DNA of 14,757 bases from Granulicella sp. (GTDB taxonomy: Bacteria; Acidobacteriota; Terriglobia; Terriglobales; Acidobacteriaceae): the NCBI GenBank assembly GCA_003133205.1, contig PKWK01000154.1, positions 1 to 14,757 on the forward strand, written 5' to 3'. The notes beneath the pieces were generated by a model. That model saw nothing but the letters and a program-made list of their open reading frames with translations, was not told where the DNA came from and ran no database searches. Each line of letters begins with the position of its first letter. The first letter of the stretch is position 1. Positions 1 to 7,617 of the stretch are shown piece after piece. A program made the position numbers and the translations under genes.

Positions 1-667
<667 letters not shown>

Positions 668-670
<3 letters not shown>

Positions 671-715
671 TGGTCAGTGCTCAGTGGTAAGTGGTCAGTG
701 TAAGTGCTCAGTGGG
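668..715. repeat. Degenerate heptamer tandem repeat (CAGTGGT), about seven units
   Basis: The units read CAGTGGT, CAGTGCT, CAGTGGT, AAGTGGT, CAGTGTA, AGTGCT and CAGTGGG, seven copies of 6-7 bases. They fill the whole space between the stop codon of the CorC-like gene (716-718) and the reading frame of the permease. I recall similar TCAGTGG heptamer arrays as scattered intergenic repeats in acidobacterial genomes; that link is from memory and not shown by this window. Confidence 0.7.
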
Positions 716-2143
716 TCAGATGTTGAGTTTGAGTTGGGGATCGTCGGCTTCAGAAGTGGCGTTGATGGTTTCGACGCGGGCTCGGGCGATGCGGCGGCCG
801 ATCATCTGTTCGACGACATAGCGGCGGCCGGCGTGGGTTACGCTCTCGCCCGCGATGGGCAGATGGCCGAGTTGGGTGAGCATGAAGCCGGCCAGGGTTT
901 CGACGCCGGCCTCGCGGGGGAAGGTCCAGCCGAGTTGGGTGCCGAGGTCGCGCAGAGTGGTGCTGCCGTCGAGGGCCATGACTCCCTCGGCGTTGAAGCC
1001 GGCGGTGCGCGCGGCGACGTCGAACTCGTCTTCCAGTTCGCCGACGACTTGCTCGAGGACGTCTTCGGCAGTGACGATGCCGACGGTGGAGCCGAATTCG
1101 TCGACGACGACGGCGATCTGACGACGGCGATCCTGGAATTCCTGGAGGAGTTCGACGGCGAGTTTGGTTTCGGGCACGACGAAGACGTCGCGCATGACCT
1201 GGCGGAGCGTCTGCCCGGAGTTGACGGCGCCGCCCAGGCCGAGGGCGACCGCGCGGAAGTGCATGAGGCGGGAGACATCCTTGGAGTAGACGACGCCGAT
1301 GATGCGGTCGGGATCGGCGATGCTGCCGACGGGCGCGTCGCCCCCTGCAAGCGTCCTGTCCTCGTAGACCGGGACGCGCGAGTGCTGCTCTTCGACGATG
1401 CGGGCGCTGGCGCGTTCGATGGGCATATCCGCGGGCAGGGAGAAGATCTTGCCGCGGGGGGTCATAATCTCGCGCACGGTGACGTGGTTGAGTTCGATGG
1501 CGCGGTGGATGATCTCTTCCTGGAACGCGGGAAGCAGGCCCATGCGGCGGGTGGCGGTGGCGATGAGCTTGAGTTCCTCGGGCGAGTGCACGGAGCCTTC
1601 GCCGTGCAGCGGCGCGCGGAAGAGGCGTAACACCACCGACGCCGAGCGGTTCATCATGCGGACGGCGGGGCGGGTCATGCGGATGAAGACGTCCATGGGG
1701 CCGGCGACGGCGAGGGCGATGCGCTCGGTGCGCTGGAGGGCGAGGGATTTGGGGACGAGTTCTCCGAGCAGGACTTCAAAGTACGTGATCGCTGCGAACG
1801 CGATGACGATGGCGATGGTGTGCGCGTAGAGGACGGCGTGGGGTGGGAGGACAGTGAGCCAGCGGCTGGCGGCGTCGAGCAGCATCTGCGCGACGGCGGG
1901 TTCGCCAAGCCAGCCCAGGGCTAGTGAGGCAAGGGTGACGCCGAACTGGACCGCGGGTAAGAAGTCGTCGATGTTGTGCTTGAGTTGCAGCACGGTGCGC
2001 GCGCCTGGGCGGCCAAGCGCGAGCAACTGCTGCATACGCGTCTCGCGCACGCTGATGAGCGCGAATTCGGCAGCGACGAAGAAGCTGTTGGCCAGGATGA
2101 AGAAGGCCACCATGATCGCGCGGAAGAGCATCCATTCCAGCAT
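716..2143 (-). CDS. CorC/HlyC family membrane protein (CNNM/DUF21, two CBS domains)
   Basis: This 475-residue integral membrane protein belongs to the CNNM/CorC family, whose members are linked to Mg2+ or Co2+ efflux and were once called hemolysins. Residues 1 to about 185 form the DUF21 transmembrane domain, with hydrophobic stretches near residues 8-30, 60-80, 100-125 and 135-155. A CBS pair follows: the first starts at VREIMTPR, and the second contains IAVVVDEFGSTVGIVTAEDV. The last 80 residues (DGSTTLRDLGTQLGW onward) are the CorC_HlyC domain. Domain order and length match the family. The ATG at 2143 has only a weak GGA just upstream; a second Met five codons in is an alternative start. 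A hairpin terminator separates it from trxA upstream, so it probably has its own promoter. The transported ion cannot be read from the sequence. Confidence 0.92.
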   Translation of the reverse strand: MLEWMLFRAIMVAFFILANSFFVAAEFALISVRETRMQQLLALGRPGARTVLQLKHNIDDFLPAVQFGVTLASLALGWLGEPAVAQMLLDAASRWLTVLPPHAVLYAHTIAIVIAFAAITYFEVLLGELVPKSLALQRTERIALAVAGPMDVFIRMTRPAVRMMNRSASVVLRLFRAPLHGEGSVHSPEELKLIATATRRMGLLPAFQEEIIHRAIELNHVTVREIMTPRGKIFSLPADMPIERASARIVEEQHSRVPVYEDRTLAGGDAPVGSIADPDRIIGVVYSKDVSRLMHFRAVALGLGGAVNSGQTLRQVMRDVFVVPETKLAVELLQEFQDRRRQIAVVVDEFGSTVGIVTAEDVLEQVVGELEDEFDVAARTAGFNAEGVMALDGSTTLRDLGTQLGWTFPREAGVETLAGFMLTQLGHLPIAGESVTHAGRRYVVEQMIGRRIARARVETINATSEADDPQLKLNI

Positions 2144-2172
2144 TCCGTGCTGAGTCTAGCACCTGGGCACGC

Positions 2173-2215
2173 AAAAGGACGCCCGGCGAGCGTCTCTATG
2201 CCGGGCGTCACTTTT
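2173..2215 (-). terminator. Rho-independent terminator downstream of trxA
   Basis: A perfect 10-bp stem (2178-2187 with 2200-2209, arms GACGCCCGGC and GCCGGGCGTC) encloses a 12-base loop. Flanking AAAAG and CTTTT can extend the stem with one bulged base. On the minus strand the stem is followed by a short T run, and it lies 13-56 bases past the trxA stop. The symmetrical A/T flanks mean it could also act on the plus strand, but no gene ends there in that direction. Confidence 0.8.
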
Positions 2216-2228
2216 GAATACTTAGGAA

Positions 2229-2561
2229 TTATGCGAGCAGCTTGGCGACGGACTTGTCGATGGTGTCCTTGGGGACGTAGCCGACGATCTGCTCGGCGAC
2301 CTTGCCCCCCTTGAAGAGCAGGAGCGCAGGGATGCCGCGAATGCCGTAGCGCATGGGCGTGGCGGTGTTTGCGTCCACGTCCATCTTCATGACCTTCAAC
2401 TTGCCGTTATAGTGCGATGCGACTTCGTCCACCACCGGCGCGAGCGCGCGGCACGGGCCACACCACGCGGCCCAGAAATCGACCAGTACAGGCGTCTCCG
2501 ATTGCAGCACTTCTTTTTCAAAATCTGCGTCGCTGACGGCCGTTACAAACTGTCCTGCCAT
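2229..2561 (-). CDS. trxA: Thioredoxin
   Basis: This is a cytosolic thiol-disulfide reductant that is itself reduced by thioredoxin reductase. The 110-residue length is typical. The active site WCGPC is at residues 33-37, the buried aspartate is in VDFWA (residue 28), and the cis-proline loop appears as GIRGIPALLLF. The C-terminal helix is complete. The ATG at 2561 is preceded by a strong GGGAGGAG ribosome-binding site seven bases away, so the start is secure. It appears monocistronic: a large empty region lies upstream and a strong hairpin follows the stop. Nothing in the gene is unusual. Confidence 0.97.
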   Translation of the reverse strand: MAGQFVTAVSDADFEKEVLQSETPVLVDFWAAWCGPCRALAPVVDEVASHYNGKLKVMKMDVDANTATPMRYGIRGIPALLLFKGGKVAEQIVGYVPKDTIDKSVAKLLA

Positions 2562-2872
2562 GTCTTACTCCTCCCGCTACTCTGCCAGGAGGCAAGTAGG
2601 CGTACGTTTCTATCTCCATAATAGATGCGCGAGGGGTGTGGGAGTTTCAAGATCGGCGGGATCGACGCTGGGGGCCAGAATTATTAACGCCCGCTGCCCG
2701 GGGTTTAGACGGGACAGCGGGCGGCGTAGCAGCCCTCCCCAGAACTGCACACGCGGCAATGTTATGGGTGCGATTGCGCAATGTAAAGGGAATTTAAGGG
2801 TGACTAAAGTAACCTGCAGTGGGTCGCATCGTGTTCACCCTGACTGCTTTAGTGGGAGAGATGGGAGCGGAG
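2562..2872. other. Intergenic region between thrB and trxA
   Basis: These 311 bases lie downstream of thrB and upstream of trxA, and I see no convincing gene. The only reading frame of note (plus strand, 2560-2928) has no family resemblance and begins opposite the trxA ribosome-binding site. The region should hold the trxA promoter: on the minus strand a TATTAT box lies at 2623-2618, with TTGAAA at 2650-2645. Their 21-base spacing is too wide for a standard sigma-70 promoter, so this is only a weak candidate. The other clear structure is the hairpin at 2688-2723. Confidence 0.6.
2688..2723 (-). terminator. Large hairpin, possible terminator of the thrC-thrB operon
   Basis: The arms are CGCCCGCTG at 2688-2696 plus CCCG at 2697-2700, pairing with CGGG at 2710-2713 and CAGCGGGCG at 2715-2723. 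This gives 13 pairs with one bulged A and a 9-base loop. On the minus strand it is followed by an AT-rich stretch (GTTAATAATT) rather than a true T run. It lies about 150 bases past the thrB stop. It could instead be a processing or protein-binding site. Confidence 0.45.
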
Positions 2873-3856
2873 TCAGGCCGGTGTGGCTACGGCCTGTCGC
2901 GCGCCAGAAGCGATGGTGGTCTCGATGATTTCGAGGCCAGGGTCGCTGGCCGCCTGGCGAATGCGGGCGGCTATGTCGGCGGTGACAGCGTCCGCCTCGA
3001 CTATCAGGAGCATGGCGGGGCCGGCACCGCTCAGGGATACGCCCAGTATGCCCAGTTCACCGGCCAGCGGCAGCAGAAGAGGCAGCAGGGGGCAGGCCTC
3101 CATGCGGTAGGGCTGGTGCAGGCGGTCCTGCATGGCTATACGGAGCAGGTCGCCACGGCCGAGTGCGAAGGCAGCGACCAGGAGGGCGGTGCGCTGGACG
3201 TTCGCTACGACATCCGCGCGGCCGTATTCGGCGGGTAAAAGCGCGCGGGCTTTTTCGGTGGGGAGGCTGGCCGAGGGAAGCGCCAGGAGTAGCTTCCACG
3301 GGAGATTTTCGCCGCAGGTGGCCGCGGTGACGACGCCTTCGGAGACGGCGGAGACGGTCATGTAGCCCAAGGCGCAGGCAGCAACGTTGTCGGGATGACC
3401 CTCGCGGCGGCTCGCCTCGTCTATGCAGGCCTGGCGATCCCAGCCGAGGCTGCCGAAGTGGTTTGCGACCATGACTCCGCCGAGCAGCGCGGCCGCGCTC
3501 GAACCGCAGCCCATGCCCAGCGGAATTTCGTTGTGAACGCGCAGGTGCAGCGGCGCGGCGGTTTGGCCGGCGCGATGCAGCACATCGCGGTAGGTCTCGA
3601 AGATCATGTTGTTGCCGGTGCGCGCGCAGCGGTCGGCGTTGCGGCCGGTTGCCTCGACGGTCAGGGGAGGGTCGCCCGGCGCGTGCGACACTTCGGCGTC
3701 GATGGTGAGCGTGAGGCCCATCGCCAGGCCGACGGAGTCAAAGCCGGGGCCGAGGTTCGCGGAGGTGGCAGGCAGGATCAGCCGGACGCCGCCGGCAGGT
3801 GTGTGCGGAATCTGATTGAAGTTCTGGCCCGCTTGCTGGCCCGCATTCTCGCTCAT
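2873..3856 (-). CDS. thrB: Homoserine kinase
   Basis: This GHMP-family kinase phosphorylates L-homoserine to O-phosphohomoserine, the step just before threonine synthase. The 327-residue protein starts with a short polar tail rich in Gln and Gly. The N-terminal signature PATSANLGPGFD is at residues 29-40, and the ATP-binding loop PLGMGCGSSAAA follows at 112-123. EGHPDNVAA, typical of homoserine kinases, and a C-terminal SGAGPAMLL loop come later. The ATG at 3856 overlaps the thrC stop codon (ATGA, four bases), so translation is probably coupled to thrC. It is the last gene of the two-gene unit. No homoserine dehydrogenase gene is in the window. Confidence 0.96.
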   Translation of the reverse strand: MSENAGQQAGQNFNQIPHTPAGGVRLILPATSANLGPGFDSVGLAMGLTLTIDAEVSHAPGDPPLTVEATGRNADRCARTGNNMIFETYRDVLHRAGQTAAPLHLRVHNEIPLGMGCGSSAAALLGGVMVANHFGSLGWDRQACIDEASRREGHPDNVAACALGYMTVSAVSEGVVTAATCGENLPWKLLLALPSASLPTEKARALLPAEYGRADVVANVQRTALLVAAFALGRGDLLRIAMQDRLHQPYRMEACPLLPLLLPLAGELGILGVSLSGAGPAMLLIVEADAVTADIAARIRQAASDPGLEIIETTIASGARQAVATPA

Positions 3857-5277
3857 ACGGGGATTCCGGACGCCACTGGCATGTGGGACGCGTCGGACAT
3901 CGCCATACGCTCTTCGAGCGCTCGCAGGACCACCGACTCATCGGCTTCGAGCACGATGGGCGGCTTGCGCAGCAGATTGTGCTGGGAGCGTTCGGATGCG
4001 GTCGCGGTCGCCATTTCGGTTGGCGTGAGCAGCTCGCCGCGGTGGTAGTCGATGGTGTACTGCGAATCTTTCAGGGTGTGACCGGTGAGGATGAGGACGA
4101 CGCGCTCCCCCGAGGTGACGCGGCCCTGCGCGACGAGCTTCTTGAGGCCGGCGAGCGTCACGGCGGAAGCGGGTTCGCAGCCCACGCCCTCGGCGCCAAT
4201 TTCGGCTTTGGCGAGGGCGATCTCCTGCTCGCTGGCCTGTTCGCACCAGCCGCCCATCTCTTCGATGACGCGGGCGGCCTTCCGCCAGCTTGCGGGGTTG
4301 CCGATGCGGATTGCGGTGGCGCGGGTTTCCGCCTTTACCGGCTTCATCTCGCGGTTGGAGTCGTTAAACCAGCGATAGAGCGGGTTCGCACCTTCGGCCT
4401 GGATGACGCTGATCTTGGGGACACGCGAGATGAGGCCGATATGCTTCATCTCCTGGAAGCCTTTGCCGAGCGCGGAGGAGTTGGCGAGATTGCCGCCGGG
4501 AACGACGATGTGTTCGGGCACCTGCCACTCCATCTGCTCGACGATCTCCATGGCGGGCGTCTTCTGGCCTTCGAGGCGGTAGGGGTTGACGGAGTTGAGC
4601 AGGTAGATCGGGAAGCGGCGAACGAGCGAGAGCATGAGACGCACACAGCCATCGAAGTCGGTCTTCAACTGGACGGTCATGGCGCCGTAGTCCATCGACT
4701 GCGAGAGCTTGCCCCAGGCGATTTTGCCCTCGGGGATGAAGACGATGGAGCGCAGTCCGGCGCGCGTGGCATAGGCAGCCATCGCAGCGGAGGTGTTGCC
4801 GGTGGACGCGCAGGCGACCCACTTGAAGCCGCGCTCGACTGCAACGGACATGGCCGCGGTCATGCCGGTGTCCTTGAATGAGCCGGTTGGATTCATGCCC
4901 TGGTGCTTGCTGAAGAGCCAGTCGACGCCGGCGATCTCCGCGCAGCGAGGCATCTCGTAGAGTGGCGTGTTGCCCTCGCGCAGGGTGACGACGTTGTCCA
5001 GGTTGTTGAGGATCGGCAGCAGATCGCGGAAGCGCCAGACGCCGCTCTGATCGATGGCCATGGTGGAGGTGCGGAGTTCCTGCCAGCGGTAGCGGAGCGC
5101 GTTGGGATTGGGCAGGCGAATGTCCGCAGGAGGGCCGGAGGTACCGGCGCCGGGACTCCAGGGATAGATCACCTCATAGAGGCCATTGCAGTCGGGGCAG
5201 CGGAAATCGCTACTGGCGGCGTCCGCGGCGATCCTCGCACCGCAGTTTGTGCATCGAAGTTGGTGTGTGGCACTCAT
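3853..5277 (-). CDS. thrC: Threonine synthase
   Basis: This PLP enzyme converts O-phosphohomoserine to threonine. I chose the ATG at 5277 (474 residues): an AAAGGT ribosome-binding site lies seven bases upstream, and translation from there begins with the zinc ribbon. A longer frame reaches 5355, but it would overlap the divergent modA and adds sequence with no family look. The zinc ribbon has cysteine pairs at 9/12 and 27/30. The catalytic domain starts near residue 95 (LREGNTPLYE), and the PLP lysine is K134 in NPTGSFKDTG. The glycine loop is VVPGGNLANSSAL, and GEGVGCEP-like sequence (IGAEGVGCEPASAV) closes the fold. About 55 extra residues follow the usual C-terminal region (after TIDYHRGELLTP), polar and Ala/Ser-rich at first. 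The gene overlaps thrB by four bases. Confidence 0.95.
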   Translation of the reverse strand: MSATHQLRCTNCGARIAADAASSDFRCPDCNGLYEVIYPWSPGAGTSGPPADIRLPNPNALRYRWQELRTSTMAIDQSGVWRFRDLLPILNNLDNVVTLREGNTPLYEMPRCAEIAGVDWLFSKHQGMNPTGSFKDTGMTAAMSVAVERGFKWVACASTGNTSAAMAAYATRAGLRSIVFIPEGKIAWGKLSQSMDYGAMTVQLKTDFDGCVRLMLSLVRRFPIYLLNSVNPYRLEGQKTPAMEIVEQMEWQVPEHIVVPGGNLANSSALGKGFQEMKHIGLISRVPKISVIQAEGANPLYRWFNDSNREMKPVKAETRATAIRIGNPASWRKAARVIEEMGGWCEQASEQEIALAKAEIGAEGVGCEPASAVTLAGLKKLVAQGRVTSGERVVLILTGHTLKDSQYTIDYHRGELLTPTEMATATASERSQHNLLRKPPIVLEADESVVLRALEERMAMSDASHMPVASGIPV

Positions 5278-5295
5278 CTGACTTACCTTTAGGCT

Positions 5296-5301
5296 ATTGT
5301 A
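5296..5301 (-). promoter_or_regulatory. Possible -10 box for thrC
   Basis: TACAAT on the minus strand lies 18 bases upstream of the thrC start, inside the 35-base thrC-modA gap. There is no good -35 hexamer at 16-18 bases. A promoter here would place its upstream half within the modA coding region. Confidence 0.3.
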
Positions 5302-5312
5302 AGCGGTGGAAT

Positions 5313-6104
5313 ATGAAGACGACGAAGTCACGCAAATCAGGCATCGTTCTGGCACTGCTCGTGTGCCTTTTGGGCGTGCTTCCCTGCTGCCGTGCGCAGA
5401 CCTCCGATCGCCAGATCCACGTGCTCGCCGCTGCGGATCTGCAATCGGTGCTGCCGACGCTGGCCGACACCTTTGAGCACGCGAGCGGGATCAAATTGAT
5501 CGTCAGCTATGGGTCGTCCTCGACGCTGGCGACACAGATCCTGAACGGCGATCCCGCCGATCTCTTCCTCTCCGCCGACTACAGCTTCCCGGAAAACATC
5601 GTCTCCGCGAATCTGGCCGACACGACCGCGCCGATCCCGTATGCACGCGGCACGCTGGTGTTGTGGGCGCGCAAGGATTCTCCGGTGCAGCCGCTGTCGC
5701 AGAACACTTTGCGCGAAGGCCACTTCACCTCGCTGGCCATTGCCAATCCGGACCACGCTCCGTATGGCCGCGCCGCAGTCGCCGCGCTGACGTGGATGAA
5801 GCTGTACGAGACGCTGAAGCCGCAGATCAGGATCGCGGAGAATGTTGCGCAGACGGCGCAGTTCGTCGAGTCGGGCAATGCGCAGCTTGGGCTCATTTCG
5901 CTGACAACCGCTTCGACGGAACACTTCAAGGAGGTGGGCTCGTTCATCCGGATGCCGCCGATTGCGTACCCCAAGATTCGCCAGTGTGCGGTGGTGATGA
6001 AGAAGTCGGAGCACAGGAGCGACGCACACGCGTTTCTTGACTGGCTGCGTTCGCCGGCCGTGCAGCAGAACCTGCCCAAATACGGACTCGATGCCGTGCA
6101 GTAG
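5313..6104 (+). CDS. modA: Molybdate ABC transporter substrate-binding protein
   Basis: This exported protein binds molybdate or tungstate and delivers it to ModB. The 263-residue precursor starts at the ATG at 5313, with GGTGGA just upstream. The frame extends back to 5247, but that would overlap thrC and lacks a signal-peptide start. A basic N-terminus (KTTKSRKSG), a hydrophobic core and a likely cleavage after CRA make a type I signal peptide; two cysteines precede the site, but proline breaks the lipobox. Ligand-loop motifs are in place: AAADLQ, YGSSSTLATQI, DLFLSAD, IANPDHAPYG and ESGNAQLGLI. The length fits the family. It leads the modABC cluster, with 39 bases to modB. Confidence 0.94.
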   Translation: MKTTKSRKSGIVLALLVCLLGVLPCCRAQTSDRQIHVLAAADLQSVLPTLADTFEHASGIKLIVSYGSSSTLATQILNGDPADLFLSADYSFPENIVSANLADTTAPIPYARGTLVLWARKDSPVQPLSQNTLREGHFTSLAIANPDHAPYGRAAVAALTWMKLYETLKPQIRIAENVAQTAQFVESGNAQLGLISLTTASTEHFKEVGSFIRMPPIAYPKIRQCAVVMKKSEHRSDAHAFLDWLRSPAVQQNLPKYGLDAVQ

Positions 6105-6143
6105 CGACCGCTCCGGCGAAACTCCCGATACACTTGAACCGAC

Positions 6144-6815
6144 ATGGATACGCAAGCACTCTGGCTGACGCTGCGCCTGGCGCTGAGCACGACCGCGTTG
6201 CTGCTGCTGATCGCACTGCCGCTTGCGTGGTGGATCGCGGCGGGCACAGGCGCGGCGCGCGCGCTGGTGCAGGCGGTGGTGGCGCTGCCACTGGTGCTGC
6301 CGCCGACCGTGCTGGGGTTCTACCTGCTGGTGGCGCTGGGGCCGCTGACCGCGCCAGGACGGCTGATCATCCGGCTGCTGGGACATCCGCTGGCGTTTTC
6401 GTTTGGGGGACTGGTGGTGGGGTCGGTGCTGTACAGCCTGCCGTTTGCGGTGCAGCCGCTGGTGGCTGGGTTTCGCGCGATCGATGTCGCGCTGCTGGAG
6501 GTTGCGGCAACGCTGGGAGCTTCGCCGTGGCGCGCGTTCCGGACGATTACTCTGCCGCTGGCGAGGCCGTCGCTGGTTGCCGCGGCGGTGCTGACGTTTA
6601 CGCATACGGTGGGCGAGTTCGGCGTGGTGCTGATGCTGGGCGGAAACATTCCGGGCGCGACGCGGACGCTGTCGATTGCGCTGTATGACCAAGTGCAGGA
6701 CTTCAATTATGCGGCGGCGAATCGGACGGCTGAGGTGTTGCTCGCTTTCAGCCTGGTGACGCTGATCGTCGTGTACTGGCGCGGTGCGGAGAGGAGGTCG
6801 CTCCTTGTCGGCTAG
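6144..6815 (+). CDS. modB: Molybdate ABC transporter permease
   Basis: This is the inner-membrane channel subunit of the molybdate importer. The 223 residues are almost all hydrophobic helices (five or six membrane segments), and the length is normal for ModB. The ATPase-docking loop is EVAATLGASPWRAFRTITLP, and GEFGVVLMLGGNIPG downstream is typical of ModB and related permeases. The ATG at 6144 has no clear Shine-Dalgarno sequence, so the gene may rely on coupling to modA. The stop codon at 6813-6815 lies inside the start of modC. Codon use is strongly GC-biased (CTG, GCG), in contrast to modC. Confidence 0.93.
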   Translation: MDTQALWLTLRLALSTTALLLLIALPLAWWIAAGTGAARALVQAVVALPLVLPPTVLGFYLLVALGPLTAPGRLIIRLLGHPLAFSFGGLVVGSVLYSLPFAVQPLVAGFRAIDVALLEVAATLGASPWRAFRTITLPLARPSLVAAAVLTFTHTVGEFGVVLMLGGNIPGATRTLSIALYDQVQDFNYAAANRTAEVLLAFSLVTLIVVYWRGAERRSLLVG

Positions 6816-7617
6816 AGCTATTTTGCCCATCAAGGCGCCTCCCCAGGTTGATGTCGATCTGCGCCACCGAATCGGAACTCTCAACGTCGATGTTAGGTTC
6901 TCACTGACTCAGCCGTGGACCATTCTCTTTGGTCCATCCGGCTCAGGCAAGACGACTATCCTTCGTGCGATCGCAGGACTCGTGCACCCTACTTCAGCGA
7001 AGATCGTCACCACCGTCGTCGACTTTCAGGGTCAGGAGCAAAACAGGTGGCTCATCGACACGCAGGAGTGGCATTTCGTCGAATGTCATAAGCGGCATAT
7101 ACCGCTCGCCGCTCAAAGGGCGAGCCTGTTTCCTCATATGACCGTGCGTCAGCAGATTGGATACGGCATGCGCTTGATGGCGAAGAATCCGGATGACGAG
7201 GATTCTGAACTGGAAAGTTGCGATGAGAAGACTCAGGAGATATTCAGCCTCTTTCGCATCGTCCACTTAGCGGACAAACTTCCCCGCGCGCTCTCTGGCG
7301 GGGAGGCCCAGTGCGTTAGCATGGCGCGAGCTGCCGCTTCCGCTTCCCGTCTGCTACTGCTCGACGAACCGTTTTCGGGGCTCGACATGGCTTTAGCATC
7401 CGAGATCATGCAGGACCTTCAACCATGGGCCGCAAAGCGCAACCTCTGCGTCCTGTCCGTCACGCATGATGTGGCAGAGGCGTTTCAGTTGGGCGCGGAG
7501 GTGATCAAGCTGGCGGAGGGGCGCGTGGTGGAGCAGGGGCCGGTGGAGGTGGTGCTGGCGGAGGAGCGGGCGTGGCTGCTGCAACAGCTCAACGGGGTTG
7601 CGGGAAGCCAAGCATGA
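6805..7617 (+). CDS. modC: Molybdate ABC transporter ATP-binding protein, ModC-like
   Basis: This is the cytoplasmic ATPase of the molybdate importer. I chose the TTG at 6805 because a GAGGAGG ribosome-binding site sits seven bases upstream; an in-frame GTG at 6784 lacks one. This gives 270 residues and an 11-base overlap with modB. Walker A is GPSGSGKT at 43-50, the Q-loop is in LAAQRASLFPH, the signature is LSGGE at 163-167, Walker B is LLLLDEP (D187, E188), and the switch histidine is H221. The usual C-terminal Mop/TOBE molybdate-binding domain (full ModC is about 350 residues) is absent. The residue after the signature glutamine is Cys (EAQCV) rather than the usual Arg. The first three quarters use visibly more AT-ending codons than modA and modB. 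The 3' end overlaps the convergent murB by 29 bases. Confidence 0.88.
   Translation: MSARAILPIKAPPQVDVDLRHRIGTLNVDVRFSLTQPWTILFGPSGSGKTTILRAIAGLVHPTSAKIVTTVVDFQGQEQNRWLIDTQEWHFVECHKRHIPLAAQRASLFPHMTVRQQIGYGMRLMAKNPDDEDSELESCDEKTQEIFSLFRIVHLADKLPRALSGGEAQCVSMARAAASASRLLLLDEPFSGLDMALASEIMQDLQPWAAKRNLCVLSVTHDVAEAFQLGAEVIKLAEGRVVEQGPVEVVLAEERAWLLQQLNGVAGSQA

Noticed and set aside
704..1630. Plus-strand frame of 308 residues
   Set aside because: It is the antisense shadow of the CorC-like gene; it is rich in Asp, Gly and Ala with no domain, and the minus strand has a full family match.
2560..2928. Plus-strand frame of 122 residues in the thrB-trxA gap
   Set aside because: It starts opposite the trxA start region, runs into antisense of thrB, and has Arg/Ser/Gly-rich sequence without domain features.
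3883..4881. Plus-strand frame of 332 residues
   Set aside because: It is antisense to thrC, made of repetitive Gly/Asp/Leu sequence, with no family resemblance.
5337..6884. Minus-strand frame of 515 residues across modA and modB
   Set aside because: It is Arg/Gln/His-rich, typical of the antisense of GC-rich coding DNA; both genes on the plus strand are certain.
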